Positions 9,316-17,923 of a DNA stretch of 46,496 nt are shown piece by piece; position 1 is the stretch's first letter; each line of letters opens with the position of its first letter. The position numbers were made by a program, and so were the translations under genes. Below the pieces are notes generated by a model that was not told where the DNA came from, made no database searches, and worked only from the letters and a program-made list of their open reading frames with translations. Where the stretch lies: the NCBI GenBank assembly GCA_013151055.1, contig JAADIZ010000143.1, positions 1-46,496 on the forward strand, written 5' to 3'. This DNA is from Campylobacterota bacterium (GTDB taxonomy: Bacteria > Campylobacterota > Campylobacteria > Campylobacterales > Sulfurospirillaceae).

Positions 9316-9682
9316 ATTTATAAAATCCTACAACTCTGTTTTTCCACTGCGGATGAGTTATCTTATTAATTCGCACTCCGCTTGATTTCATGATATGTAT
9401 AAAATCTGTTTTATTTAGCATAAGCCCGATATGGGAGATATATCCATTTACTCTCAATCCCACGACTGCACCTTTTTGTGGCTCACTTCTCTTCCATCTG
9501 CTGTCTTTTAAATGCTCATAGTAGAGTTTTTCATTTCCAACATCATCAGCTTTTTGGTAGATAAAATCTATCATATCTACACCATTGTGTTTTTTATAAA
9601 AATATTTCACAAAGCCGTAACAATCAAAATACGGGTATTCTCGTCCGCCATCTTTATATATACAATTAAACATACATTGCAT
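9308..9682 (-). CDS. NlpC/P60 tail assembly peptidase, gpK-like
   Basis: A 124-residue cysteine peptidase domain. Cys21 lies in FDCYGFV, His84 in ISHIGL and a third polar residue is His96, the usual NlpC/P60 triad order. In lambda, gpK is needed for tail-tip assembly and may act on peptidoglycan during entry. The gene overlaps L at its 5' end and J at its 3' end, giving the lambda order M-L-K-J. It lacks the N-terminal Mov34-type domain of lambda K, so it is a short version. Confidence 0.85.
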   Translation of the reverse strand: MQCMFNCIYKDGGREYPYFDCYGFVKYFYKKHNGVDMIDFIYQKADDVGNEKLYYEHLKDSRWKRSEPQKGAVVGLRVNGYISHIGLMLNKTDFIHIMKSSGVRINKITHPQWKNRVVGFYKYA

Positions 9683-10289
9683 TTGTAGGTATCCCAGGGA
9701 AAGCTAAAAAAGGTATAGTAGAAGCACCATAAAACTTTTGTCTGCAAGCTTGTATAGTCTTAGTACAGCTTGTATCCGCTCCCTTATAATCACATCCACC
9801 GTGTCTAAATCGATGTTGACAAGAGTTTGGGAGCATTCTAATCCTCGGAAATTGGTATCTAAGTGGATTTTGCATGGAACAAGAAAATACAACACTAGAT
9901 TCATTTGCAGTTGCACCCATTGTTATAAAATCATATTGGATTTCAGCTATTGCATTTGCTAACGCTGTATTATGCACTATATCAACATGAACATTCCAGC
10001 CGCTCCCCAAATCAGGGTCCTGTTCTACATAAGCCTGTACAATCCTATCGACATTAGAAAGTGTTATATTTATCTTTGGCAATTCTCCTTTGTTGCTCTC
10101 AGTAATAGTATCAATTTGAAAAGGAAATGCTTTAAAAGTTTCACCTCCAAAGACAACATCTTCAGGGTTGTTTATAACTCGTATCATAACACTTGCATTT
10201 TTATTGGTAAATGTCAGCAAAACAAGCCACTCGCCACTATCAAAAAGTGCATTTTTAAGCTCTTTGTTGCTGATAGATAAAGGAATCAT
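9666..10289 (-). CDS. Minor tail protein L (tail tip, iron-sulfur type)
   Basis: A 207-residue tail-tip protein matching lambda gpL in place and layout. The C-terminal domain holds four cysteines at 157, 166, 175 and 182 with spacing (C-x8-C-x8-C-x6-C) like the four that hold the 4Fe-4S cluster in lambda gpL, plus the RFRHGGCDYKG context typical of the family. It should form the ring between tail tube and J. Translation is coupled to M by a four-base overlap. Confidence 0.85.
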   Translation of the reverse strand: MIPLSISNKELKNALFDSGEWLVLLTFTNKNASVMIRVINNPEDVVFGGETFKAFPFQIDTITESNKGELPKINITLSNVDRIVQAYVEQDPDLGSGWNVHVDIVHNTALANAIAEIQYDFITMGATANESSVVFSCSMQNPLRYQFPRIRMLPNSCQHRFRHGGCDYKGADTSCTKTIQACRQKFYGASTIPFLAFPGIPTNAMYV

Positions 10290-10624
10290 ACTTCTTCCAT
10301 TTTTAGAGTTACAGCATATATGTTTGGCATTTTTGCATCTGCTTTTATAGTAGGCATATCTGCATATCTTACGCTATATGTTATGTTTGTATCCGCATGC
10401 ACCCAAGCAAAAGGAGTACTCCCTCTCACTGCGTCCAGGTGTGCGAGTATCAAATCTTTATCGGCTTTTGGTAAAGTGGGGTAGGAGACTGTAAATTTCT
10501 TTAAATCTCGTGTGTTTCTCTCTCTTGTCTGCTTGTACCCACCATCAAACTCTACAGATATGGTATTGGATGCCTTTTTTTCTGCTATCGTTGTCGGGTT
10601 AAGCGAAAGTATTGGAAAACTCAT
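10286..10624 (-). CDS. Minor tail protein M-like
   Basis: A 112-residue beta-rich protein lying between the tape measure and L genes, as lambda M does. It shows the FDGGYKQTRERNTR and TPFAWVHAD features seen in the M/tail-tip hub family. It should form the first ring of the tail tip below the tape measure C-terminus. Both ends overlap neighbours by four bases. Confidence 0.75.
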   Translation of the reverse strand: MSFPILSLNPTTIAEKKASNTISVEFDGGYKQTRERNTRDLKKFTVSYPTLPKADKDLILAHLDAVRGSTPFAWVHADTNITYSVRYADMPTIKADAKMPNIYAVTLKMEEV

Positions 10625-12927
10625 CTTACCCCCTTAATCGCTTGTCTAAAATCAGGATTTCTCTCAAGTGCGTTCATCACGATACTTATAGTTTTTGTTC
10701 CGTCGTCACTCATCGCTTCTGATATTTGCTTCATGTCAACTGCTGTTCCGCTTTGGTTTTCAATGTTTATGATCACATTTGACGGAGTGGATTTTACTCC
10801 CAAATCATTTCCAACTCTTGTCAAAGGCATAACTGCCTCACTCCCAGCTTCGCCCATAACTCCAAGATTACCACCAAACGACCCGCCATAAGCAAAAGGT
10901 GTCGGCTCTGAAATTATAGAGTTCGTAAATGCTCCACCTGTTGCAAAAGGTGTCGCACCAAATACATCACCGTGTGCATAGCCTTTTAAGCTCAAAGCCA
11001 AATTTGGTGCTACATTTGTAGGGGTAAATAAACTTGTGATGCCTCCCATAATTCCACCCACGAGTGGGTTTATCACACTAACTCGCATAATCTGCATATA
11101 AACATCATGAAGTACCGTTGACGCTAAATCCCCAAACTTCATAAAACCTTTTGAACTATAATCAAAAAAGTTGTCAAAAGAATTTGTCAATGATTTATCC
11201 ATAGTGTCAAATATTCTTTCCATATAAGACGCAGTAGTTTTGCTCATATTTTCAAGAGGTTTGAAATAGTCGCTTTTATACTTAGCTACTAAGTTATCTA
11301 TCTCATCGGGACTCAATAACCCTGCATATTTTGTTCTTAAATTGTCCTCTTTTAAAACCCACGCACTCGAATAAGCTCCTATGGATGTATAATAATCAAG
11401 ATATGCCCTTTTCTTTTTGTCATTTTGAGCATTTATAGCTTTAAGATCTCCCAATGGATTACTTAAATATCTACCTATGTTGTATGTGTCAATTTTTTTT
11501 GCTGCTTTATTTTTTAATTTTGTGAGTGGATCAAGAAAGCCATCTTTATAACTCTTTATATACTTATCAAAATCCGCACCTTTCAAACCTAAAAGTATCG
11601 CATTGTCATATGCTTTGACTCTGTCATCACTCACAAGCCAAGCAGTCTGTATATCGCCTAATCTCTTATAATAATCTTCCCAAACTTTTAAACTAGCACC
11701 AGTGCTCTTTTTTATCACTTTCGCTTTTTTTACTAAAGAGTCACCTATACCGCCACCTATGTTTTTAAGAGTTCTCACTAACTCAGCTGGCATCATACCT
11801 AACTCATATCTTGTCTTTTTGTAAGAGTTAGTCAGTATCTCACTTTGTTTTTCAAGTATCTTTATCTCTGTTTGATATGCTTTTATATTGTCTTTTGTCT
11901 TTTTGCTTAGCCCAAATGTAACCGCATTTGCTATCTTTGCATTATAAAAAGCCACTTTTGTCGCTGCTAACTCTATATCTACAACATATCCGTCTATTCT
12001 TGTAGCAAGTAAATCAAATGCTCTCTCTACATCTGCGGTAAAAATAACCAAACCGTCTCTATTGTTATTTAGAAATTTTGTCAAACCTTTTATCTCTTGT
12101 TTTGATGTCTCAAATGCTGACTTTGTCATCTCTCCTGTTAGTTGTTGCCATGCATTGCTTAGATTTGAGATAGCAACAGTCATTGTATCCAGTACTTTGA
12201 AGTCTTTTAGCTTAGATAAAATCAAAGCTACAACATTGCTACTATTTTTTAAAACCGTGTTAGATAGACCTAGAGAGGTTATAAATCTCCCTAAATCACT
12301 ATTTGCCAAGACCGTACCAGTTGCAAGACCATCAACGCCTGCTAAAAGTCTGCGAAATTCGATTTGTCCCGCTCCTGCGGCGATAGATAGTTTTTCGGTT
12401 AACTCTATCATCTGTTTGCTTGACGCACCTACATTTTTCATACTCGCATACATAGTCTTGTATATCATAGCCGTTTGGTTTAGTGTATATGGAGTTTGTG
12501 CGTTGATTTTTACTAAATCTTGCATAGTTTTTTTAGCTTCAACGCTTGCTAAATTATACTTTTGCATTATATTTAGATGTTTGCCTAATGCAGAAGTATT
12601 AGAAGATGTAGCAACTGCTAAAGCTGTGAGTCCTCCTATAGAATCTTCAATATTTTTATTAAATTTAAATCCAGTTCTTATGATGTTTCCCAAAGTCGCT
12701 TCTAATGTTTTAAAAACCAAAAAACCTTTTGCCATAGAGATAATAGAATTTTTTATACCACTTGTACTTCTCTTCATAGAACTTTCGGCTCGGTGCATAC
12801 TGTCTTTCATTTTTATCGTATCTCTTTTGACACCATAAAGTGCTTTTTTAACTTTTTGCATATCAGATACTAGATGTGTAACATTTGCTTCCATGTCAAT
12901 TACCGCTGCACCTATTACTCTGCTCAT
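10621..12927 (-). CDS. Tail tape measure protein
   Basis: A 768-residue, largely helical protein with a basic Ser/Lys N-terminus, hydrophobic stretches in the middle third and a glycine-rich C-terminus containing GVMGEAGSEAVMPLTR, the closing motif of lambda-family tape measures. Its length sets tail length; at about 1.5 angstrom per residue a tail of roughly 110-120 nm would follow (an estimate from the general rule). It starts within the last codons of the T part of the GT chaperone gene, as in lambda. Confidence 0.92.
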   Translation of the reverse strand: MSRVIGAAVIDMEANVTHLVSDMQKVKKALYGVKRDTIKMKDSMHRAESSMKRSTSGIKNSIISMAKGFLVFKTLEATLGNIIRTGFKFNKNIEDSIGGLTALAVATSSNTSALGKHLNIMQKYNLASVEAKKTMQDLVKINAQTPYTLNQTAMIYKTMYASMKNVGASSKQMIELTEKLSIAAGAGQIEFRRLLAGVDGLATGTVLANSDLGRFITSLGLSNTVLKNSSNVVALILSKLKDFKVLDTMTVAISNLSNAWQQLTGEMTKSAFETSKQEIKGLTKFLNNNRDGLVIFTADVERAFDLLATRIDGYVVDIELAATKVAFYNAKIANAVTFGLSKKTKDNIKAYQTEIKILEKQSEILTNSYKKTRYELGMMPAELVRTLKNIGGGIGDSLVKKAKVIKKSTGASLKVWEDYYKRLGDIQTAWLVSDDRVKAYDNAILLGLKGADFDKYIKSYKDGFLDPLTKLKNKAAKKIDTYNIGRYLSNPLGDLKAINAQNDKKKRAYLDYYTSIGAYSSAWVLKEDNLRTKYAGLLSPDEIDNLVAKYKSDYFKPLENMSKTTASYMERIFDTMDKSLTNSFDNFFDYSSKGFMKFGDLASTVLHDVYMQIMRVSVINPLVGGIMGGITSLFTPTNVAPNLALSLKGYAHGDVFGATPFATGGAFTNSIISEPTPFAYGGSFGGNLGVMGEAGSEAVMPLTRVGNDLGVKSTPSNVIINIENQSGTAVDMKQISEAMSDDGTKTISIVMNALERNPDFRQAIKGVR

Positions 12928-13711
12928 TTACCATCTCCAAATGCACTTATAAGTGCTGATGCTATATTTTTTGGATCCATTTTGTTTTGCTTTACGGACT
13001 CTTTAGCAAAATCTTTTTCGTCTAAAGCCATAAACCTGCCAATGCCCATGAGAATGTGAATATAATGTTTTATTGATAGATTGTTCCATCTTAGGTTATC
13101 TTTTACACTTGCGTACATATATCCGACTACTCCATTAAATCCATATTCATATTCACATCTACTCGCTACTTTTGATAAAATTACCTCAAAAGATTGCAAC
13201 TCTTCGCACTTAGCCCTCTTTCTTAGGCAGCTGGCTACTCTCCATATTGCTTTTTTTCAAACTCTGCTTTTTGCCTATCTAAAACACTTAAAATAGGGCT
13301 ATAACCTTTTATTTCGGCATAGCCTCTTAGCTTTTCTTTATCTTTTCCACCTACTAGAAAATTAAATCTTTTTCTTGCGATATCCTCTTCGAAAGAGTCT
13401 CCGCCTAATGCTTCCATCTCGCATTCCAACTCTTCTGTTTTGCACGCAAGTGCTTCTTTTCTTTCTGTAAACTTAAAAGCTTTTTCAAACTCTTCCAATT
13501 TCTCACAAAGCTCTATTTTTTTATCTAAAATCACTTCTTCTTTAGAGAGTTTGTCTGCTTTTTCAAATAACTTTTTAAATTTAGCAACTATATTTTCTAA
13601 ATCTTTTCTCTCTTTTCTTGTAAAATCTCTATAAAAAACTTCTAAATTCTCTTTTGTTTTTCCTCCCTCTTGAATTTCGAGGGGGATTTTTACATCAAGA
13701 GCTATCTTCAT
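12924..13711 (-). CDS. Tail assembly chaperone GT, made by -1 frameshift from G
   Basis: Predicted 262-residue fusion: residues 1-154 of the G frame, then a -1 slip at A AAA AAG (13256-13250), 17 new codons and the 91-residue T frame ending at 12924. The T frame is open from the slip site onward and has only a TTG with weak ribosome-binding signal as its own start (13199), so independent translation is unlikely. In lambda, G and GT coat the tape measure while the tail assembles and the ratio is fixed by frameshifting. The place, just before the tape measure gene, agrees. Confidence 0.85.
13235..13711 (-). CDS. Tail assembly chaperone G (zero-frame product)
   Basis: A 158-residue, highly charged helical protein ending four codons after the slippery site. 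The middle (about 28-100) is a lysine/glutamate-rich helix. It lies between the tail tube gene and the tape measure gene. It is the major product when ribosomes do not shift. One base separates it from the tail tube stop, so it shares that transcript. Confidence 0.82.
   Translation of the reverse strand: MKIALDVKIPLEIQEGGKTKENLEVFYRDFTRKERKDLENIVAKFKKLFEKADKLSKEEVILDKKIELCEKLEEFEKAFKFTERKEALACKTEELECEMEALGGDSFEEDIARKRFNFLVGGKDKEKLRGYAEIKGYSPILSVLDRQKAEFEKKQYGE
13250..13256 (-). other. Programmed -1 frameshift slippery site A AAA AAG
   Basis: In the G frame the codons read GAA AAA AAG CAA, so the heptamer fits X-XXY-YYZ exactly and is the same as the one used in E. coli dnaX. The G stop follows 12 bases later. 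A weak 5-bp stem (TAGCC with GGCTA) can form just downstream; a stronger stimulator was not seen. Confidence 0.85.
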
Positions 13712-13712
13712 G

Positions 13713-14126
13713 TTACGCCGCCGCTGTTACAGCTGGTTTTCCATTAAGGGCAACGGTAAAAGAGGCAAGAACATCGCCATCTTCTTCCTGATTTAGTTCA
13801 AAATCAGAGATAACCGCACCAGTCCATCCAAAAGTTGTACCATTTACACCTAGTGTATCTGATAATTCAATCTCAAATGGTACTGTGGCACCTGTGTTAA
13901 AAGCAGTTTCTAGCTCTTTAGCCCCAGCTGTATCCGCAGGGGCATACAGCACACTTATCGCAATTGGGTCTGTTTTGATATTTCCAATCGCTTGGACCAC
14001 GACTCCTGTGTTGATTGCTTCGTATTCTTTTACATTTCGTTTTTGCTTAATACTTCCGATTGACTGCAAATCTCCAGCATCTTTAGTATTTACTCTGACG
14101 ATATGTCCTGATGTTTTAATTCCCAT
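13713..14126 (-). CDS. Major tail tube protein
   Basis: A 137-residue beta-rich protein with the tail tube pattern: a short N-terminus, LQSIGSIKQKRNVKEYEAI, and DTLGVNGTTFGWTGAVISDFELN near the C-terminus. It should stack as rings to build the non-contractile tube around the tape measure. It lies between the terminator-like gene and G, the lambda V position. Confidence 0.8.
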   Translation of the reverse strand: MGIKTSGHIVRVNTKDAGDLQSIGSIKQKRNVKEYEAINTGVVVQAIGNIKTDPIAISVLYAPADTAGAKELETAFNTGATVPFEIELSDTLGVNGTTFGWTGAVISDFELNQEEDGDVLASFTVALNGKPAVTAAA

Positions 14127-14127
14127 T

Positions 14128-14460
14128 TTATGTCCTTTTTATTTTAAAATCTATTAACTCTCTAAAGAGTTCTAGTTGGTCTTCATAAAGGTCTTGAGCG
14201 GAAATGCTCCCTCCCTTTAATCCAATCACCTCATTTACAATCGCATCCTTAAGTGTTTTGGCTTCGCTATAACTACTAGCCCAAACATCTACTTGAAATC
14301 TCACACTTCTACTCATCAGATTCCCATTTGTGGCCTGGTCTTGCCCATCATAGATGACCATATATGTGATAGTCGGATAAATTGCGTCCTCGGGCATCTT
14401 GATTGGATAAACTCTATCGCATACTGTCTTTAGTGCGATGTATAAGTCTTTTTCAATCAT
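14128..14460 (-). CDS. Tail terminator/completion protein, DUF3168 family
   Basis: The 110 residues match DUF3168: an N-terminal helix, the PTITYMVIYDGQ strand and RFQVDVWASSYSEAKTLKDAI, the hallmark core of the family. These proteins form the ring that ends tail tube growth and joins it to the head (lambda gpU role). It is coupled by overlap to the HK97 gp10-like gene upstream. Confidence 0.8.
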   Translation of the reverse strand: MIEKDLYIALKTVCDRVYPIKMPEDAIYPTITYMVIYDGQDQATNGNLMSRSVRFQVDVWASSYSEAKTLKDAIVNEVIGLKGGSISAQDLYEDQLELFRELIDFKIKRT

Positions 14461-14933
14461 AACTTTGCCAACTCCCTATCTATCCTTTTTCGCATATACT
14501 CTCTCGCATAGTCAATAGTTTCGTGTGCTTTTTTCTCAAAGGCAGGTCTCATAAAAGGGTGATGAGTAATGCCAAATCCTTTGGCTACTATTTCTTCTCT
14601 TCTTTTGCCACGCTTGCCTTTGCTTTTTCTAACAAGGGAATGATCTAGCTTGGCATAAGTGCCAAACTCTATAAATCCTCCGTAAAAACCGCCTTTTTTA
14701 TTTAGTGGGGCTATCGAATAGTGGATGATATTTGGATTTTCGCTCTTTCTCTTAACCACATCTATACTCATTTTCAGAATGCCTAGGTTTTCAGGTGCCA
14801 AAGCTCTTGCTTCCTTGATGATTGGCTTAGCCGCCGCCCTTACTGCTCCGCTTAAAACACTCTTTTTTATTTTTTGCGGTAATTTGTCTAATTTTCTTAG
14901 TATTTCATCCATACCAGTAATTACTTCACTCAT
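14457..14933 (-). CDS. HK97 gp10-like tail completion protein
   Basis: A 158-residue protein with the gp10 pattern: a helical start with GMDEILRKLDKLPQKIKK, an AAAKPIIKEARALAP segment and GGFYGGFIEFGT near the middle, then a basic tail. Such proteins complete the head-tail joint. I chose the ATG at 14933 because GGAGGTG lies seven bases upstream and it overlaps the previous stop as TGATG; an in-frame ATG at 14951 lacks such a signal. Confidence 0.82.
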   Translation of the reverse strand: MSEVITGMDEILRKLDKLPQKIKKSVLSGAVRAAAKPIIKEARALAPENLGILKMSIDVVKRKSENPNIIHYSIAPLNKKGGFYGGFIEFGTYAKLDHSLVRKSKGKRGKRREEIVAKGFGITHHPFMRPAFEKKAHETIDYAREYMRKRIDRELAKL

Positions 14934-15247
14934 CAGAGCACCTCCGTGCATATCAAGACTAAAGATTTGTTTGCTTCACGAGGATTTAAGGCACTTTGGA
15001 TATCAAAAACTCTTATACCGTATAGAATTCTCATCTTAGATTTAACGCCAACTACATATCTAATCCCTATCTTGTGTGTGGCTTCTGCCTTGGTCCCTGA
15101 TTTATAAAACTCTTTTGCACTTATGGGGGTTATGGAAGCATAGGCTGTTTTAAAATTAACCCATCCTTTTATAACTTCACCAAAGCCATTCTGAGTTTCG
15201 GTATAAGTCTGTATAATTATCTTATGTTTTAGGCTACCTGCTCTCAT
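14933..15247 (-). CDS. Head closure (head-tail joining) protein
   Basis: A 104-residue small beta-barrel protein of the SPP1 gp16/HK97 joining family, recognised by the opening RAGSLKHKIIIQ, the QNGFGEVIKGW segment and YASITPISAKEFYKSG. It closes the connector under the portal and takes the tail. It abuts the connector gene upstream (shared base at 15247) and the gp10-like gene downstream. Confidence 0.85.
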   Translation of the reverse strand: MRAGSLKHKIIIQTYTETQNGFGEVIKGWVNFKTAYASITPISAKEFYKSGTKAEATHKIGIRYVVGVKSKMRILYGIRVFDIQSALNPREANKSLVLICTEVL

Positions 15248-15795
15248 CAGAACTCTTTTATCTTGTATGGATTTAAAAGATTTTCAATAAACTTATCGCT
15301 AGGTGTAGCGATAGTGCCAATCAAGAACTCTTCTCTAAATTCATAGAAAGTTGCGATTTTTACTCTTATATATGCTAAGATGGGTTCTGGAATAGTTGCA
15401 TATCCGCATGTAAAAGTAATTTTTACAGCTTTTTTGTGTGTTGTCGGCAGTATTGGCAATGTCACATACTCAATCTTTCCAATCTCTAAATCCTCATACA
15501 AATAATAAAGAGAGTTGTCTAAAACTATGTAGTTTTGATTTGCATCCATATACTCAATCTTCTGTATCGATTGGATTGGGTTTTTTGGCATTTTTTGCTC
15601 AAAACTATCACTATATAGTTCATAAGTAGCACTGACCAACTGCCTATTTGTAAGATTTTCGACATGCTTGGTTGCTTGGACTATCATAGAGGCAATCAGA
15701 ACATCATCATCGGTGCTTAGCACTCTTAGAAACCCCTTTGCATCGTCTAAAGTTATAGCCATAGTCGCTGGCGCTACTGTTTGAACTAATTGCAT
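15247..15795 (-). CDS. Head-tail connector, HK97 gp6-like
   Basis: A 182-residue protein with the gp6 pattern: MAITLDDAKGFLRV, then DDDVLIASMIVQATKHVENLTN, and a beta part with FTCGYATIPEPI before the C-terminal helices. It forms the 12- or 13-mer ring beneath the portal. It is placed between capsid and head closure genes as expected. Confidence 0.87.
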   Translation of the reverse strand: MQLVQTVAPATMAITLDDAKGFLRVLSTDDDVLIASMIVQATKHVENLTNRQLVSATYELYSDSFEQKMPKNPIQSIQKIEYMDANQNYIVLDNSLYYLYEDLEIGKIEYVTLPILPTTHKKAVKITFTCGYATIPEPILAYIRVKIATFYEFREEFLIGTIATPSDKFIENLLNPYKIKEF

Positions 15796-16095
15796 CTACT
15801 CTTTGTCCTCACCTAAAGTTTCATCTATTTGAGCTATTCGCTTCAAAAGTTTCTCTTTTTCGGCTTTTAACTCGTTTTCGTACATGATCGATTCTATTTC
15901 TCTTTGCTTTTTTTGCTCTGCCTCTTCTTTCTCTGCTAGTTTTTTCAGAACAGCGTCATATTGCTTTTTATTTACGGGTATAGCAATTTGAGCATCTATG
16001 AGCCTGATGGCCTCTGCATCTTCTATATCTGCCTTGTCTCCAAAGTGGTGAACGAAATCGCCACCACTTAAAGATTGCAAAAATTCAATTTTCAT
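15796..16095 (-). CDS. Hypothetical head-region protein with coiled-coil tail
   Basis: A 99-residue protein. The first 45 residues resemble the short N-terminal fold seen in proteins between capsid and connector in HK97-like phages (DFVHHFGDKADIEDAEAIRLIDAQIAIPV). The rest (50-99) is a lysine/glutamate-rich coiled coil. It may bind the capsid or the connector. Function is not recognised. It starts ten bases after the capsid stop. Confidence 0.65.
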   Translation of the reverse strand: MKIEFLQSLSGGDFVHHFGDKADIEDAEAIRLIDAQIAIPVNKKQYDAVLKKLAEKEEAEQKKQREIESIMYENELKAEKEKLLKRIAQIDETLGEDKE

Positions 16096-16105
16096 GATTT
16101 AGCCT

Positions 16106-17281
16106 TTACGCATTTTTAATAGTTTTTACTGCTTCAGATAAAGTTAAAATCCCATCATTTCTGGTGTCAACTTGAAAACCTACTTGTCCATTTCCTGCAT
16201 ATAGTTCATTTAGTCTCAGCATAGACATTTGCCCTCTATCAGCGATTTCATAGTAACTAAAGTCACCAAATGCACCAAAGATTGAACCTGTTGCCAATGC
16301 ACCTAACTTTGTAAGTGTTTCAACTGGTCTTCCCAATATCATATCTGGTGCTTTTCCAAAGCCATCCGCCCAAATATACTGACCGTTTGCATCTTTGAGT
16401 TTTCTAATCGCCTTACACGCAATGTCTGAAAAGGTGAAGGTCGATTTTGCTCGATATGGTGCTTTTACTGAATAGTAAAGATCTAAAATCTCATCTGATG
16501 TTACTGCTGCTGTACCTGCCGTTGTTACACCAACACCAGCTGTGACTGTGAAGCCTGTTGGTTTCGCTGTTCCATTACCTGTCACAAAACTTCCCTCTTC
16601 CAACTCTGCAAGTCCTGCCGTAGCTAAGCCCCTGATATATGTTTCAACATCTATAAAAGCATCATTTAATAATTCTCTTGATGCCAAAATTGTCCCGCCT
16701 GCTTTATAGGCATCTAAGCTAACTTGTCCAAACTTTACATCTGTTTCAGGATATGCCCCATTTTCAGAAATATATGCAAATGTTGGTTTTGCCCCAGCTA
16801 ATGGAATCTTGGTTGTTGAACTTGTTCTGATAACTGTGCCAAGTCGCCTCATAGCTACTGTGTCATTTAATGCGGATATGACAGTTGTTTGAAATTCTGT
16901 CGGCACTAGATAACCACCATCCGCAGAAACTCCTGTTTGTAAAACTCTTACTTGCTCACTTCCTAATCTATCAAAACCTCTTGCAACTCCTGTAAAAAAT
17001 GCATCTCTATATGCTTTTTTTGCTTCATCTTCGTTTGGCTTAGTGGCATCACTTGCACGAGATGGAGTTGATGTAGGAGCTTCTAACTCAACTTGTAGCT
17101 TTGCAAGTTTTTCTTCCCTTTCTATAGTTGCTTTAGTATTGTCAAAGTCTTTCTCCATCGCATCATACTTTGCGACTTCTTCTGTTGTTAGCTCTCTTGC
17201 TTGAGTACCCGCCTCATCTAACAAACCTCTCATCTGTTTTTGCAAACCGCCTAATTTTTCTCTTAGTACTTGAATTCTCAT
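16106..17281 (-). CDS. Major capsid protein, HK97 fold
   Basis: A 391-residue precursor. Residues 1-110 form a helical, charged delta (scaffold) domain that the protease coded upstream should remove. The HK97 core follows: VSADGGYLVPTEF, the RRLGTVIRTSSTTKIP E-loop and ELEEGSFVTGNGTAKPTG. It should form the icosahedral shell. The gene directly follows the prohead protease, one base apart. Confidence 0.95.
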   Translation of the reverse strand: MRIQVLREKLGGLQKQMRGLLDEAGTQARELTTEEVAKYDAMEKDFDNTKATIEREEKLAKLQVELEAPTSTPSRASDATKPNEDEAKKAYRDAFFTGVARGFDRLGSEQVRVLQTGVSADGGYLVPTEFQTTVISALNDTVAMRRLGTVIRTSSTTKIPLAGAKPTFAYISENGAYPETDVKFGQVSLDAYKAGGTILASRELLNDAFIDVETYIRGLATAGLAELEEGSFVTGNGTAKPTGFTVTAGVGVTTAGTAAVTSDEILDLYYSVKAPYRAKSTFTFSDIACKAIRKLKDANGQYIWADGFGKAPDMILGRPVETLTKLGALATGSIFGAFGDFSYYEIADRGQMSMLRLNELYAGNGQVGFQVDTRNDGILTLSEAVKTIKNA

Positions 17282-17923
17282 CTATATCTCCTTGATTTTT
17301 AATTTTAATTTACGCTCTAAAACACTACGAGGTACAACCTCATAAACTTCTTCTACTTTTTCTCTTTCATCAGCTTGTTCTCCTTCGTTTTGTTTTAGTT
17401 TGACTGCTCCTATATCAGCACCTTTCCAAACTGCGCTTAATTCAACTATTGTATAATCCGTAACAAGCACATGGTTTGGCTCGTCTTTTTTAGATGTTTC
17501 AACAAAATAATTGATCATATAACCGATAGAAACATCAGTCAAGATGCCCTCTTGATACTTTTGCTTGACGACTTGCGAATCAAGGTCTGATGCAAATATA
17601 ACATCAGCTAAAAGTTCTGATTTTTTTACTCTTTTATTTTCAATGCGACCAATTGCTGTATCAACTCTAGGGTTATGGTCTTTAAAAAATGTTTTTAACT
17701 GCGAATAATCAGCACCTTTGATATCTAACTCTTCTATATAAGTTTTATCTTCCCAAAAATCATATCTTTCAACAGCATTGTCCGTTGAAATAAGTATAAA
17801 AGTAGAGGCTTTAGTATCACTACTTGGATTTGCTCTCTCTTCGGTATAAGTTTTGCCTTGGCAGATTGTTGCATTTCTGTAGAAAACTCTTCCAACTATC
17901 TTTTCTCTAAGTTTTTTTTCCAT
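17282..17923 (-). CDS. Prohead protease, U35 (HK97 gp4) family
   Basis: A 213-residue serine protease that matures the capsid. His83 in KDHNPRVDTAIGR and Ser132 in LTDVSIGY are the expected catalytic pair, with Glu161 in IVELSAV as likely third member. The C-terminal 35 residues are charged and probably removed. It overlaps the portal reading frame by 17 bases, so portal and protease are normally translationally coupled; the portal frameshift could thus reduce protease synthesis. Confidence 0.92.
   Translation of the reverse strand: MEKKLREKIVGRVFYRNATICQGKTYTEERANPSSDTKASTFILISTDNAVERYDFWEDKTYIEELDIKGADYSQLKTFFKDHNPRVDTAIGRIENKRVKKSELLADVIFASDLDSQVVKQKYQEGILTDVSIGYMINYFVETSKKDEPNHVLVTDYTIVELSAVWKGADIGAVKLKQNEGEQADEREKVEEVYEVVPRSVLERKLKLKIKEI

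Noticed and set aside
12062-12838. Plus-strand open frame of 258 codons inside the tape measure gene
   Set aside because: Long antisense frames are common opposite A+T-rich helical genes; it has no recognisable domain or start signal.
13199-13201. TTG at 13199 as independent start of the T-like chaperone
   Set aside because: The ribosome site is weak, and the slippery heptamer with an open -1 frame explains the gene better.
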